Origin: Spartobacteria bacterium
GTDB lineage: Bacteria > Verrucomicrobiota > Verrucomicrobiia > Chthoniobacterales > UBA6821
DNA: 12,731 bases
Direction: 5' to 3'
NCBI GenBank assembly: GCA_947466005.1
Contig: CANIBV010000038.1
Span: 1-12,731, forward strand
Position 1 is the first letter of the stretch, and each line of letters begins with the position of its first letter. This document shows positions 7,277 through 12,731 of this stretch, in pieces. The notes beneath the pieces are model-generated. The model was not told the DNA's origin. It searched no databases and saw only the letters and a list, made by a program, of their open reading frames with translations. The position numbers and the translations under genes were made by a program.

Positions 7277-8983
7277 ATGGCACTTCAGAATACTATCGTT
7301 AGCCTCGACTCGGGTTTCATGGCCAAGGCGTTCAAGATCGGGATGATTACGGCACTCCTGATCGGCCTCTGCGTGCTCTTTTTCATTCAATTCAGGGGTC
7401 TTGGGACAGAGCAGGCCATGGACCAAGCCCAGATCGCCCGGTCGGTGATCTCGGGCGAGGGCTTCAGCACCCGCTACATCCGCCCCCTAGCCATCCGCCA
7501 ACTGAGTGACTCTGGGAAGAAATTCACGGGAGGCAATTTTCCTGAGTTCTACAATGCCCCCCTTTTCCCCCTCGTTGAGGCGATCGCTCTCTTTCCGATT
7601 AAGAAGAGCCTCGAAATGAGCGCCGCCGACACGCTCTCCAAGGGAGACAAGGCCATCGCCCTGCTTGGCTTTGTGCTGATGCTGACCGGCGTCTTTGTCT
7701 GGTATTTTGTCGGCCGCCTCCTGTTTGATCAGAAACTCGCCCTACTCGGCTCGGGATTGCTTCTGGTAACGGATCTGATGTGGCAGTTCGCCCTCTCCGG
7801 CCTGCCCCAGCATCTTCTTATCATTCTTTTCGGATTGGTCACCATGTGCGCACTCCGCGCAAGGGATGCCAAAAAAAGGGAGGGCTCTCTTCACGCTCAT
7901 CTCTGGCTTGCGGGAGCGGCCTTGGGCCTAGGCCTCATGTCCTTGACAAGCGGCGTCACGGCTTTCCTCTTGCCTGGCTTCCTCGCCTTTTGCCTCATCT
8001 CGTTTCCGTCGCGCCTCACCTCGTTCCTCATCCCGCTGGCGGTCTACCTCGTTACGATCTCCCCGTGGTTACTTCACAACTACCTCGTCTGCGGCAATCC
8101 TTTGGGTCTGGCGTTTTACACGATCTTCTCGGGATCCGGAGTCAGTGAGAGCACGCTGATGCGCGGAGTGAACACTTCTCTGACTCCGGGAGGAGGCCTG
8201 ACAAGCAAGCTCCGCTTGGGGTTGATGGATCAGGCTGGCAACCTCTGGAAGTACCTCGGCCTGAATATCACGGCGGCGGCCTTTCTTATCTCCTTGCTTC
8301 ACTCGTTCCGAAACCCGGCCGTCTCACGCTGGCGTTGGATAGTCCTCATGATGTGGGCGGGGGCAGCCGTCGGCATGTCACTTTTCGGAGTCAAGGAGGT
8401 CATTTCTGGCAATCAGGTTCACTTCATTTTCCTTCCGATTGCCATCTTCTACGGCTTGGCCTTCCTGTTGGTCCTTTGGAACAGGCTCGAGATCAACCTG
8501 AAGCCTCTTCGCATCCTCTTTCTGGTACTCATTTTCGCCCTCACAGGAGCCCCCCTGCTGCTAACTCTGTTTGCCACGCAGCCGTACCGTGTCCAATGGC
8601 CCCCCTACGTGCCTCCCTTCATCTCGGTGCTGCATAACTGGTTTAAGCCTCAGGAAATTCTCTCCTCCGACATGCCGTGGGCAGTCGCTTGGTATGCCAA
8701 TCGGAAATGCCTCCTTCTGCCCGAGTCGATCGGCCAACTCAACGAAGCCTCGGATTTTGGAACACTTGGTTCCCCGATTGTCGGCCTCTACCTAACGCCC
8801 GTTTCCGGCAGTGAAAGTTTTCTCAGTATCATCAAGGGCCCTTATAAGGAGTGGGCGCCAGTGATCATGCGCACGGTGAACATGAAAGACTTCCTACTGA
8901 AAAGCTTCACCCCTCTCCCCATCGATGGGGAATGCATTCTCTATGCAGACAGCGAGCGCTGGGCCAACAAATCAGCACAATAG
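7277..8983 (+). CDS. Polytopic membrane protein, GT-C (GT39/ArnT-like) glycosyltransferase
   Basis: A 568-residue inner-membrane protein with about nine to ten hydrophobic helices in residues 19-430 and a hydrophilic C-terminal part of some 120 residues. The first loop has MDQAQIARSVISGEGFSTRY, with Asp49 where GT-C enzymes such as PMT and ArnT keep their catalytic acid. It is followed by N-A-P-L-F-P, similar to the 'PPLYPLL' segment of GT39-type proteins. By family, such enzymes transfer a sugar from a polyprenyl-phosphate donor to an acceptor outside the cytoplasm; donor and acceptor cannot be read from sequence. ATG 7277 has no good Shine-Dalgarno; M15 at 7319 is an alternative. It starts 14 bp after the response regulator and ends 5 bp before xseB. 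Confidence 0.7.
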   Translation: MALQNTIVSLDSGFMAKAFKIGMITALLIGLCVLFFIQFRGLGTEQAMDQAQIARSVISGEGFSTRYIRPLAIRQLSDSGKKFTGGNFPEFYNAPLFPLVEAIALFPIKKSLEMSAADTLSKGDKAIALLGFVLMLTGVFVWYFVGRLLFDQKLALLGSGLLLVTDLMWQFALSGLPQHLLIILFGLVTMCALRARDAKKREGSLHAHLWLAGAALGLGLMSLTSGVTAFLLPGFLAFCLISFPSRLTSFLIPLAVYLVTISPWLLHNYLVCGNPLGLAFYTIFSGSGVSESTLMRGVNTSLTPGGGLTSKLRLGLMDQAGNLWKYLGLNITAAAFLISLLHSFRNPAVSRWRWIVLMMWAGAAVGMSLFGVKEVISGNQVHFIFLPIAIFYGLAFLLVLWNRLEINLKPLRILFLVLIFALTGAPLLLTLFATQPYRVQWPPYVPPFISVLHNWFKPQEILSSDMPWAVAWYANRKCLLLPESIGQLNEASDFGTLGSPIVGLYLTPVSGSESFLSIIKGPYKEWAPVIMRTVNMKDFLLKSFTPLPIDGECILYADSERWANKSAQ

Positions 8984-8988
8984 ACGCG

Positions 8989-9240
8989 ATGACCACACCC
9001 AAAGCTCATTCCCCCTCCGCAGAAGCCTCCATCGAGTCATCCCTTGGACGGTTGGAAACCATCGTCGAAGAGATCGAAAAGACCCCACCACCTCTCGAGA
9101 CATTGATCGAGCGCTACGAGGAAGGGATGGCCCTCTTGAAGACCTGCCGAGAGAAGCTGGATGCGGCTGAGAGAAGGATAGAGATCATCACGCGGACCGG
9201 CAGGGGTGAGGCCACGCTGGAGCCCTTTGAGGAATCGTGA
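8989..9240 (+). CDS. xseB: Exodeoxyribonuclease VII small subunit
   Basis: An 83-residue helical protein that forms the small subunit of exonuclease VII, the ATP-independent single-strand DNA nuclease used in repair. The core ESSLGRLETIVEEIEKTPPP with the following IERYEEGMALLKTCREKLDAAERRIEII matches the XseB signature (L-x-x-I-V-x-x-[IL]-E, then Y-E-x-G-x-x-L-x-x-x-C, then L-x-x-A-E-x-[RK]-I). Length is normal. The catalytic subunit gene xseA is not in the window. The start lies 5 bp after the glycosyltransferase stop with no visible Shine-Dalgarno, suggesting translational coupling. The stop overlaps the dxs start in GTGA. xseB next to dxs (often with ispA between) is a recurring bacterial arrangement; ispA is absent here. 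Confidence 0.93.
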   Translation: MTTPKAHSPSAEASIESSLGRLETIVEEIEKTPPPLETLIERYEEGMALLKTCREKLDAAERRIEIITRTGRGEATLEPFEES

Positions 9241-11168
9241 GTCGGGAGATCCAAAATGTCGGAGTGGGGCTACTCGAACGGATCAACGGGCCCGCCGACC
9301 TGAAGCAGATCCCCGAAAAGGATCTCCCGCAGCTTGCCCAGGAGATCCGTAAGGAGTTGATCGGCACCCTTTCCGAGACGGGAGGGCATCTCGGGCCGAA
9401 TCTCGGCGTGGTGGAGCTCACCATCGCGCTGCACCGAGTCTTTGACACGCCGACTGACAAGATCCTCTTCGATGTCAGCCACCAGGGCTACATCCACAAG
9501 ATACTGACGGGCCGCCGCAAGCAGATGGCAACAATGCGCCAGCATGGTGGCCTCAACGGCTTCCTCCTCCGCACTGAGAGTGAGCACGACTGCTACGGGG
9601 CGGGCCACGCAGGGACGGCACTTTCCGCGGCTCTAGGCATGGCGGCAGCCCGGGACATGAATGCCTCCAACGAGCATGTCGTGGCCGTGGCGGGTGACGC
9701 GGCTTTCACCTGTGGCGTCAGCTACGAAGCGCTCAACAATGTCGCGGAGACCACCAAGCGATTCATCGTGGTCCTGAATGACAACGAGTGGTCAATTGCC
9801 AAGAATACAGGCGCCATTGCCGAGCACCTGAACAGGATCGCCACCAGCCCTGCTTATACCCATCTGCACGAGCAGGCCGCCAAGTTTGTGGAGTGGATCG
9901 GTGGAAAGACGGCGCGGCATCTCGCTCACAAGATCGAGGCAGGGGTGAAGCAAATCCTCCTGCCGGGAGTGATCTTCGAGGACCTCGGCCTCCGTTACTT
10001 CGGTCCGATCGACGGGCACGACATCCCCCTGTTGATCCGTACTTTTGAATTCCTCAAGACACAGAACGAGCCGGTCATCCTTCATATCATCACCAAGAAG
10101 GGGAAAGGGTATGCGCCCGCCCTGGCAAAGCCGGACAAGTTCCACGGGCTAGGCAAGTACCAGATGGAGACCGGCGAGACAGTTGCCGTCACTGCCCCCA
10201 CCTACTCCGAGATCTTCGGGAAGACTCTCGCTGACTTCGCGGACCATAACCGCAAGATCGTGGCGATCACCGCAGCGATGCCGACTGGCACGGGACTCAC
10301 CCAGTTCGCCGCACGCCACCCGGATCGCTTTTACGATGTCGGTATCGCAGAGGAGCATGCGGCCATCTTTGCGGCGGGCATGGCGACACGTGGAATGAAG
10401 CCCTTCCTGACGATCTACTCCACCTTCATGCAGCGGGCCTTCGACATGATCGTCCACGACATCGCACTGCAGAACCTGAATGTTTCGCTCTGCATGGACC
10501 GCGCTGGCCTCTCCGGGGATGACGGACCCACACACCACGGACTCTTCGACATCGCCTACCTCCGCAGTATTCCTGGCATCATCCAGATGCAGCCCAAGGA
10601 TGAGGAGGAGTTCGCCGATATGCTCTGGACGATGGCCCACCACCATGAGGGGCCAATTTCCATCCGCTATCCCAGGGGGGCGGGATCCGGAGCGCTCCCG
10701 AAGACCTCCCCGAAACTGCTTGAGATCGGAAAGGCTGAGGTGCTCCGACATGGAACTGATGTCGCCCTCTTTGGATTGGGTAACTTCTCAGCGGTGGCCC
10801 TAGAAACGGCCGACCTGCTGGAAAAGCAGGGCATCAAGGCCGCGGTGATCAACCCCCGCTGGATCAAACCTCTTGATGCGGGCACGCTGGAGTTCTTTGC
10901 GCGTGGAGTGAAGGTCCTCTGCACCCTGGAGGATCACGCCGTGACCGGTGGCTTCGGAACCTCCGTTGCCGAACACCTTTCCGATTCCGGCATCACCACC
11001 CCGCTCGTGCGTGTCGGCTGGCCCGATCAGTTTATCGAGCACGGCTCCGTTGCCATCCTCCGTGAGAAATACGGCATGACGGCCCAGGCTACGGCAGCGA
11101 GGATCGTGTCAGCTCTTAAATCGGGAACTGAAACTGGCCAGGATAAGATTCTCCCGCAGAGGCGCTGA
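9237..11168 (+). CDS. dxs: 1-deoxy-D-xylulose-5-phosphate synthase
   Basis: DXS joins pyruvate and glyceraldehyde-3-phosphate to DXP using thiamine diphosphate, the first step of the MEP isoprenoid pathway. The 643 residues show the DXS order: GGHLGPNLGVVELTIALH, SHQGYIHKILTGR, the ThDP/Mg2+ motif G153-D154-A155 to N181-D182-N183, GPIDGHD, GIAEEHA with catalytic E372, YSTFMQRAFD, H433 in GDDGPTHHG, and IRYPRG. Positions are within two residues of E. coli (D154, N181, E370, H431). The second Gly of GDG is Ala, and the region reads GDAAFTCG rather than the usual GDGAxTxG; I recall similar forms in Chlamydiae. GTG 9237 overlaps the xseB stop and has GAGGA at 9229-9233. The last six residues (ILPQRR) come from a short dispersed repeat, which slightly lengthens the protein. 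Confidence 0.95.
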   Translation: MSREIQNVGVGLLERINGPADLKQIPEKDLPQLAQEIRKELIGTLSETGGHLGPNLGVVELTIALHRVFDTPTDKILFDVSHQGYIHKILTGRRKQMATMRQHGGLNGFLLRTESEHDCYGAGHAGTALSAALGMAAARDMNASNEHVVAVAGDAAFTCGVSYEALNNVAETTKRFIVVLNDNEWSIAKNTGAIAEHLNRIATSPAYTHLHEQAAKFVEWIGGKTARHLAHKIEAGVKQILLPGVIFEDLGLRYFGPIDGHDIPLLIRTFEFLKTQNEPVILHIITKKGKGYAPALAKPDKFHGLGKYQMETGETVAVTAPTYSEIFGKTLADFADHNRKIVAITAAMPTGTGLTQFAARHPDRFYDVGIAEEHAAIFAAGMATRGMKPFLTIYSTFMQRAFDMIVHDIALQNLNVSLCMDRAGLSGDDGPTHHGLFDIAYLRSIPGIIQMQPKDEEEFADMLWTMAHHHEGPISIRYPRGAGSGALPKTSPKLLEIGKAEVLRHGTDVALFGLGNFSAVALETADLLEKQGIKAAVINPRWIKPLDAGTLEFFARGVKVLCTLEDHAVTGGFGTSVAEHLSDSGITTPLVRVGWPDQFIEHGSVAILREKYGMTAQATAARIVSALKSGTETGQDKILPQRR

Positions 11169-11195
11169 GGCGCAGGAGATTGAGATCTGGAAAGC
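11150..11195. repeat. Dispersed repeat, copy 1, overlapping the dxs stop codon
   Basis: TCTCCCGCAGAGGCGC (11150-11165) is identical to 12636-12651. After a spacer, GATTGAGATCTGGAAAGC (11178-11195) matches 14 of 18 bases at 12658-12675. The repeat begins inside the end of dxs and supplies its last codons and stop. An internal near-repeat of GAGGCGC gives it a GC-rich, structured core. It looks like a small intergenic element; copy number in the genome is unknown. Confidence 0.6.
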
Positions 11196-11240
11196 AGCCG
11201 TAAAGAAGCATGGTGACGCTTGGACGCATGTCCGCAAAAA

Positions 11241-11266
11241 AACCGCCTCCCTTTCGAGAGGCGGTT
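11241..11266. terminator. Convergent rho-independent terminator
   Basis: AACCGCCTC (11241-11249) and GAGGCGGTT (11258-11266) form a perfect 9-bp stem with an 8-base loop. On the minus strand the stem is followed by a run of seven T (complement of 11236-11242), a strong intrinsic terminator for the CDGSH gene that ends about 100 bp away. On the plus strand it is followed only by TTCATTCATT, so it should end dxs transcripts less efficiently. Its place between convergent genes fits a shared terminator. Confidence 0.85.
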
Positions 11267-11292
11267 CATTCATTGGTATGGCTGTGACCTAA

Positions 11293-11318
11293 CAGTCTTC
11301 AGTCTTCAGCCTTCAGCC
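11293..11318. repeat. 7-bp tandem repeat (CAGTCTT/CAGCCTT)
   Basis: Two CAGTCTT units and one CAGCCTT (11293-11313) are followed by a partial CAGCC. Right after it, GGGCTAAA and GGGCTAA (11323-11337) form a second short direct repeat. Both lie in the otherwise empty 11169-11366 region between dxs and the CDGSH gene. No function can be assigned; such short arrays are typical slippage-prone intergenic DNA. Confidence 0.6.
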
Positions 11319-11366
11319 CAGGGGGCTAAAGGGCTAATCCTCTGCGCTCTTCAGAGAGCCCGCCCC

Positions 11367-11606
11367 TCAGAGGCTCTTGTGAGAGCCGTCGCAGAGGGGG
11401 CCGTTGCCGCTGTGCTTGCAGCCGCAGAAGTAGACCGTTCCATCTTTCTCAGCCGTGTAAGGGGTCGGGGCGAAACCGCTTCCCTTGTGGGTGCCGTCGC
11501 AGAAGGGCTGCGTGGCGCTCTTCCCGCAGGAGCACCAGTAGTAGGTCTTGCCTGCTTCGACGGCGACAGGGATGGGAGATTTCTGGGCGATGGTGGGTTC
11601 GGACAT
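11367..11606 (-). CDS. Double CDGSH iron-sulfur domain protein
   Basis: A 79-residue protein made almost entirely of two CDGSH zinc-finger-like motifs that each bind a [2Fe-2S] cluster through three Cys and one His. The first is C25-x-C27...C36-D-G-T-H40 and the second C61-x-C63...C72-D-G-S-H76; both keep the full C-x-C-x2-S-x3-P-x-C-D-G-x-H pattern. It has no signal peptide or membrane segment, so it is probably cytosolic, unlike mitoNEET, which is membrane anchored. By family it may act in electron or cluster transfer or redox sensing. The ATG at 11606 has only a weak AAAGAG upstream. It is transcribed away from the nitroreductase gene and ends at a strong terminator. Its stop codon sits in a small hairpin, AGAGCC (11355-11360) with GGCTCT (11372-11377). 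Confidence 0.93.
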   Translation of the reverse strand: MSEPTIAQKSPIPVAVEAGKTYYWCSCGKSATQPFCDGTHKGSGFAPTPYTAEKDGTVYFCGCKHSGNGPLCDGSHKSL

Positions 11607-11636
11607 GGGAGTACTCTTTGAGGTTGGATTATTTAC

Positions 11637-11649
11637 TTAATGACATTAA
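11637..11649. promoter_or_regulatory. Perfect 13-bp palindrome, putative operator
   Basis: TTAATG-A-CATTAA is an exact palindrome in the 114-bp AT-rich spacer between the divergent CDGSH and nitroreductase genes. Toward the CDGSH gene, an AATAAT-like -10 box (complement of 11628-11633) lies just downstream of it; toward the nitroreductase, TTGGAT (11624-11629) and TAATCT (11647-11652) are weak -35/-10 candidates 17 bp apart with the palindrome between or over them. This is the classical place for a repressor or redox regulator to control both genes. The regulator is not identified. Confidence 0.5.
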
Positions 11650-11720
11650 TCTTTTAGCCGCAGTTACCTGCAAGAACAACTTCATTTTCAGCTCATCATC
11701 ACCTTCACTCATAGAAATCC

Positions 11721-12374
11721 ATGAATCACGTTATTCCAGAATCTCAGCTCCTTGATGCCCTGAACTGGCGCTACGCCACCAAGACCTTTGACGCCACGAA
11801 GAAGATCCCCGAGGCCACCTGGAAGGCCCTTGAGGAGACCCTCGTCCTCTCACCATCCTCCTTCGGGCTTCAGCCATACCGGTTCCTGATCATCAAGGAT
11901 CCCGCGATCCGGGCCCAGCTCAAGCCTCATTCCTGGAACCAGACCCAAGTGGTCGACGCCTCCCACTATATCGTCCTTGCAGGGCGCACCGCGATGACCG
12001 AGACGGAGGTGGATCGTTTTCTCGACCGTGTTGTCGAGGTCCGCAGCATCCCCAAGGAGTCGCTGGATGGTTACCGTGGCATGATGTACGGCAGCCTCCT
12101 GAGTCCAGGGGCGGAAACGCGCATTCCTCATTGGGCAGCACTCCAGGCATACATCGCTCTTGGCAACTTGATGACCTCGGCCGCCCTCCTCGGAGTCGAC
12201 ACCTGTGCGATTGAGGGATTCGCTCCGACTGAATACGACTCTATTCTTGGTCTGAAGGAGCAGGGGTACGCCTCCGTCGTTTGCTGCGCACTCGGCTACC
12301 GGCACTCGGAGGACAAGCATGCCTCCGCCGCCAAGGTTCGCTTCCCGAGCAGCGATCTGATCAAAACCATCTGA
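11721..12374 (+). CDS. NfsB-like FMN-dependent NAD(P)H nitroreductase
   Basis: A 217-residue member of the nitroreductase family, the same length as E. coli NfsB. These homodimeric FMN enzymes reduce nitroaromatics, quinones or related compounds with NAD(P)H. Seen here are the N-terminal NWRYATKTFD (FMN phosphate region), SPSSFGLQPYRFLII (equivalent to SPSSTNSQPWHFIV in NfsB), DASHYIVLAGRTAM (like DASHVVVFCAKTAM), and IEGFAPTEYDSILGLKEQGY (like [20 protein letters not shown]), so it is closest to NfsB. The physiological substrate is unknown. ATG 11721 has only a weak AGAAA upstream. The following gene begins 6 bp after the stop, suggesting a two-gene unit. It shares a divergent control region with the CDGSH gene. 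Confidence 0.92.
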   Translation: MNHVIPESQLLDALNWRYATKTFDATKKIPEATWKALEETLVLSPSSFGLQPYRFLIIKDPAIRAQLKPHSWNQTQVVDASHYIVLAGRTAMTETEVDRFLDRVVEVRSIPKESLDGYRGMMYGSLLSPGAETRIPHWAALQAYIALGNLMTSAALLGVDTCAIEGFAPTEYDSILGLKEQGYASVVCCALGYRHSEDKHASAAKVRFPSSDLIKTI

Positions 12375-12380
12375 TATCCG

Positions 12381-12617
12381 GTGATTCCCGACCAAAAACG
12401 CGATCTCGGAGAACAGCCCCTAGCCCCTATCCTTACCGAACTGGGGCTCAAGTCGCACGATCTCGTGGCAGCATCGACCGAGCAGATCACCCATAAGATG
12501 GTCCAGCGCGGCTGCAAGGGGAGACGGCTCACCAAGAATATCCAGGGCAAGCTCCTCCGCGCGCTGAACACCGCCTCGGGAAAGACTTACGCGATCAAAG
12601 ATCTCTTCACCTACTAG
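12381..12617 (+). CDS. Small conserved-looking protein, possible HTH DNA-binding
   Basis: A 78-residue basic protein of unknown function. The central and C-terminal part, from LGLKSHDLVAAS through GCKGRRLTKNIQGKLLRALN to AIKDLFTY, has the rhythm of a Cro/C1-type helix-turn-helix (L-x-x-x-D-L-x-x-x-S, then R-x-L-T, then x-x-L-x-x-A-L-N). I recall similar short proteins with THKM...KGRRLT...ALN...DLF.Y in deltaproteobacterial and PVC genomes, but cannot verify this. GTG 12381 is the assumed start: it is 6 bp after the nitroreductase stop, lacks a Shine-Dalgarno, and the first 15 or so residues look less conserved, so a later start is possible. Codon use resembles that of neighbouring genes, which supports real coding. 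Confidence 0.75.
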   Translation: MIPDQKRDLGEQPLAPILTELGLKSHDLVAASTEQITHKMVQRGCKGRRLTKNIQGKLLRALNTASGKTYAIKDLFTY

Positions 12618-12625
12618 GGTGAAGA
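12604..12625 (+). other. Inverted repeat straddling the stop codon of the small protein gene
   Basis: TCTTCACC (12604-12611) and GGTGAAGA (12618-12625) form an 8-bp perfect stem with a 6-base loop that contains the TAG stop. No T-run follows (ATGCCAAAAG), so it is not a standard intrinsic terminator. It may stabilise the 3' end of the message or be chance. Confidence 0.45.
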
Positions 12626-12635
12626 ATGCCAAAAG

Positions 12636-12675
12636 TCTCCCGCAGAGGCGCGGGGGGGATTAAAGTTTGGAAAGC
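12636..12675. repeat. Dispersed repeat, copy 2
   Basis: TCTCCCGCAGAGGCGC (12636-12651) is identical to copy 1 at the dxs end. After a run of seven G, GATTAAAGTTTGGAAAGC (12658-12675) matches the second block of copy 1. As in copy 1, it sits immediately after a plus-strand gene. The remaining 12676-12731 shows a faint continued resemblance (GGAAAAGGTTCAT against GTAAAGAAGCAT) and no gene. Confidence 0.6.
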
Positions 12676-12731
12676 TCGGAAAAGGTTCATAAATTCTGCC
12701 GACATCTCTCCTGCCTCATCATTATATTCCC

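Noticed and set aside
7278..7292. Possible sigma-54 promoter (TGGCAC) at the glycosyltransferase start
   Set aside because: The required -12 TTGC element is missing at the right spacing (AATAC is found instead), and the site overlaps the start codon.
11220..11621. A 133-codon open frame on the plus strand
   Set aside because: It is the antisense shadow of the double CDGSH gene and starts within the terminator region.
12604..12625. Stop-codon hairpin as an intrinsic terminator
   Set aside because: The stem is good, but no T-run follows on either strand, so I list it only as an inverted repeat.
1..12731. CRISPR arrays, tRNA or rRNA genes, transposases, phage genes or integration sites
   Set aside because: I saw no regularly spaced direct repeats, no cloverleaf sequences, and no mobile-element proteins on either strand.

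Overview
The window is a gene-dense, GC-rich stretch of bacterial chromosome with no plasmid, phage, CRISPR, tRNA or rRNA signal. Several features suggest a PVC-group bacterium, most likely Verrucomicrobiota. These are an alanine in place of the second glycine of the DXS thiamine-diphosphate 'GDG' motif, a very large TerB/FHA-like/ABC exporter fusion, a bS21 gene, and GCAGAGGCGC-type intergenic repeats. This lineage call is inference from memory of protein families, not a search result.

Layout, left to right: (1) the 5' three quarters of galT (Leloir pathway) on the minus strand, cut by the window edge. (2) A divergent 183-bp spacer, then a 1218-residue exporter on the plus strand that fuses a TerB-like domain, FHA-like regions, an ABCG-type ATPase and a six-helix permease with a large extracytoplasmic insert. 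(3) rpsU (bS21), followed closely by a YeeZ-like atypical SDR and an NtrC-type sigma-54 response regulator. The last two use GTG and TTG starts, each with a short perfect inverted repeat at the initiation site. (4) A polytopic GT-C-like glycosyltransferase, xseB (exonuclease VII small subunit) and dxs (MEP isoprenoid pathway). They are tightly packed, xseB and dxs overlap by 4 bp, and the three are probably one operon. (5) A 198-bp non-coding stretch with a short dispersed repeat, a convergent terminator and a 7-bp tandem repeat, then a minus-strand double-CDGSH iron-sulfur protein. (6) An AT-rich divergent promoter region with a perfect 13-bp palindrome, an NfsB-like nitroreductase, and a 78-residue possibly helix-turn-helix protein. 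A second copy of the dispersed repeat follows.

Most genes are housekeeping genes (sugar metabolism, ribosome, DNA repair, isoprenoids, redox). The least ordinary items are the exporter fusion, the DXS motif substitution, the repeat that supplies the last codons of dxs, and the palindrome between the CDGSH and nitroreductase genes.
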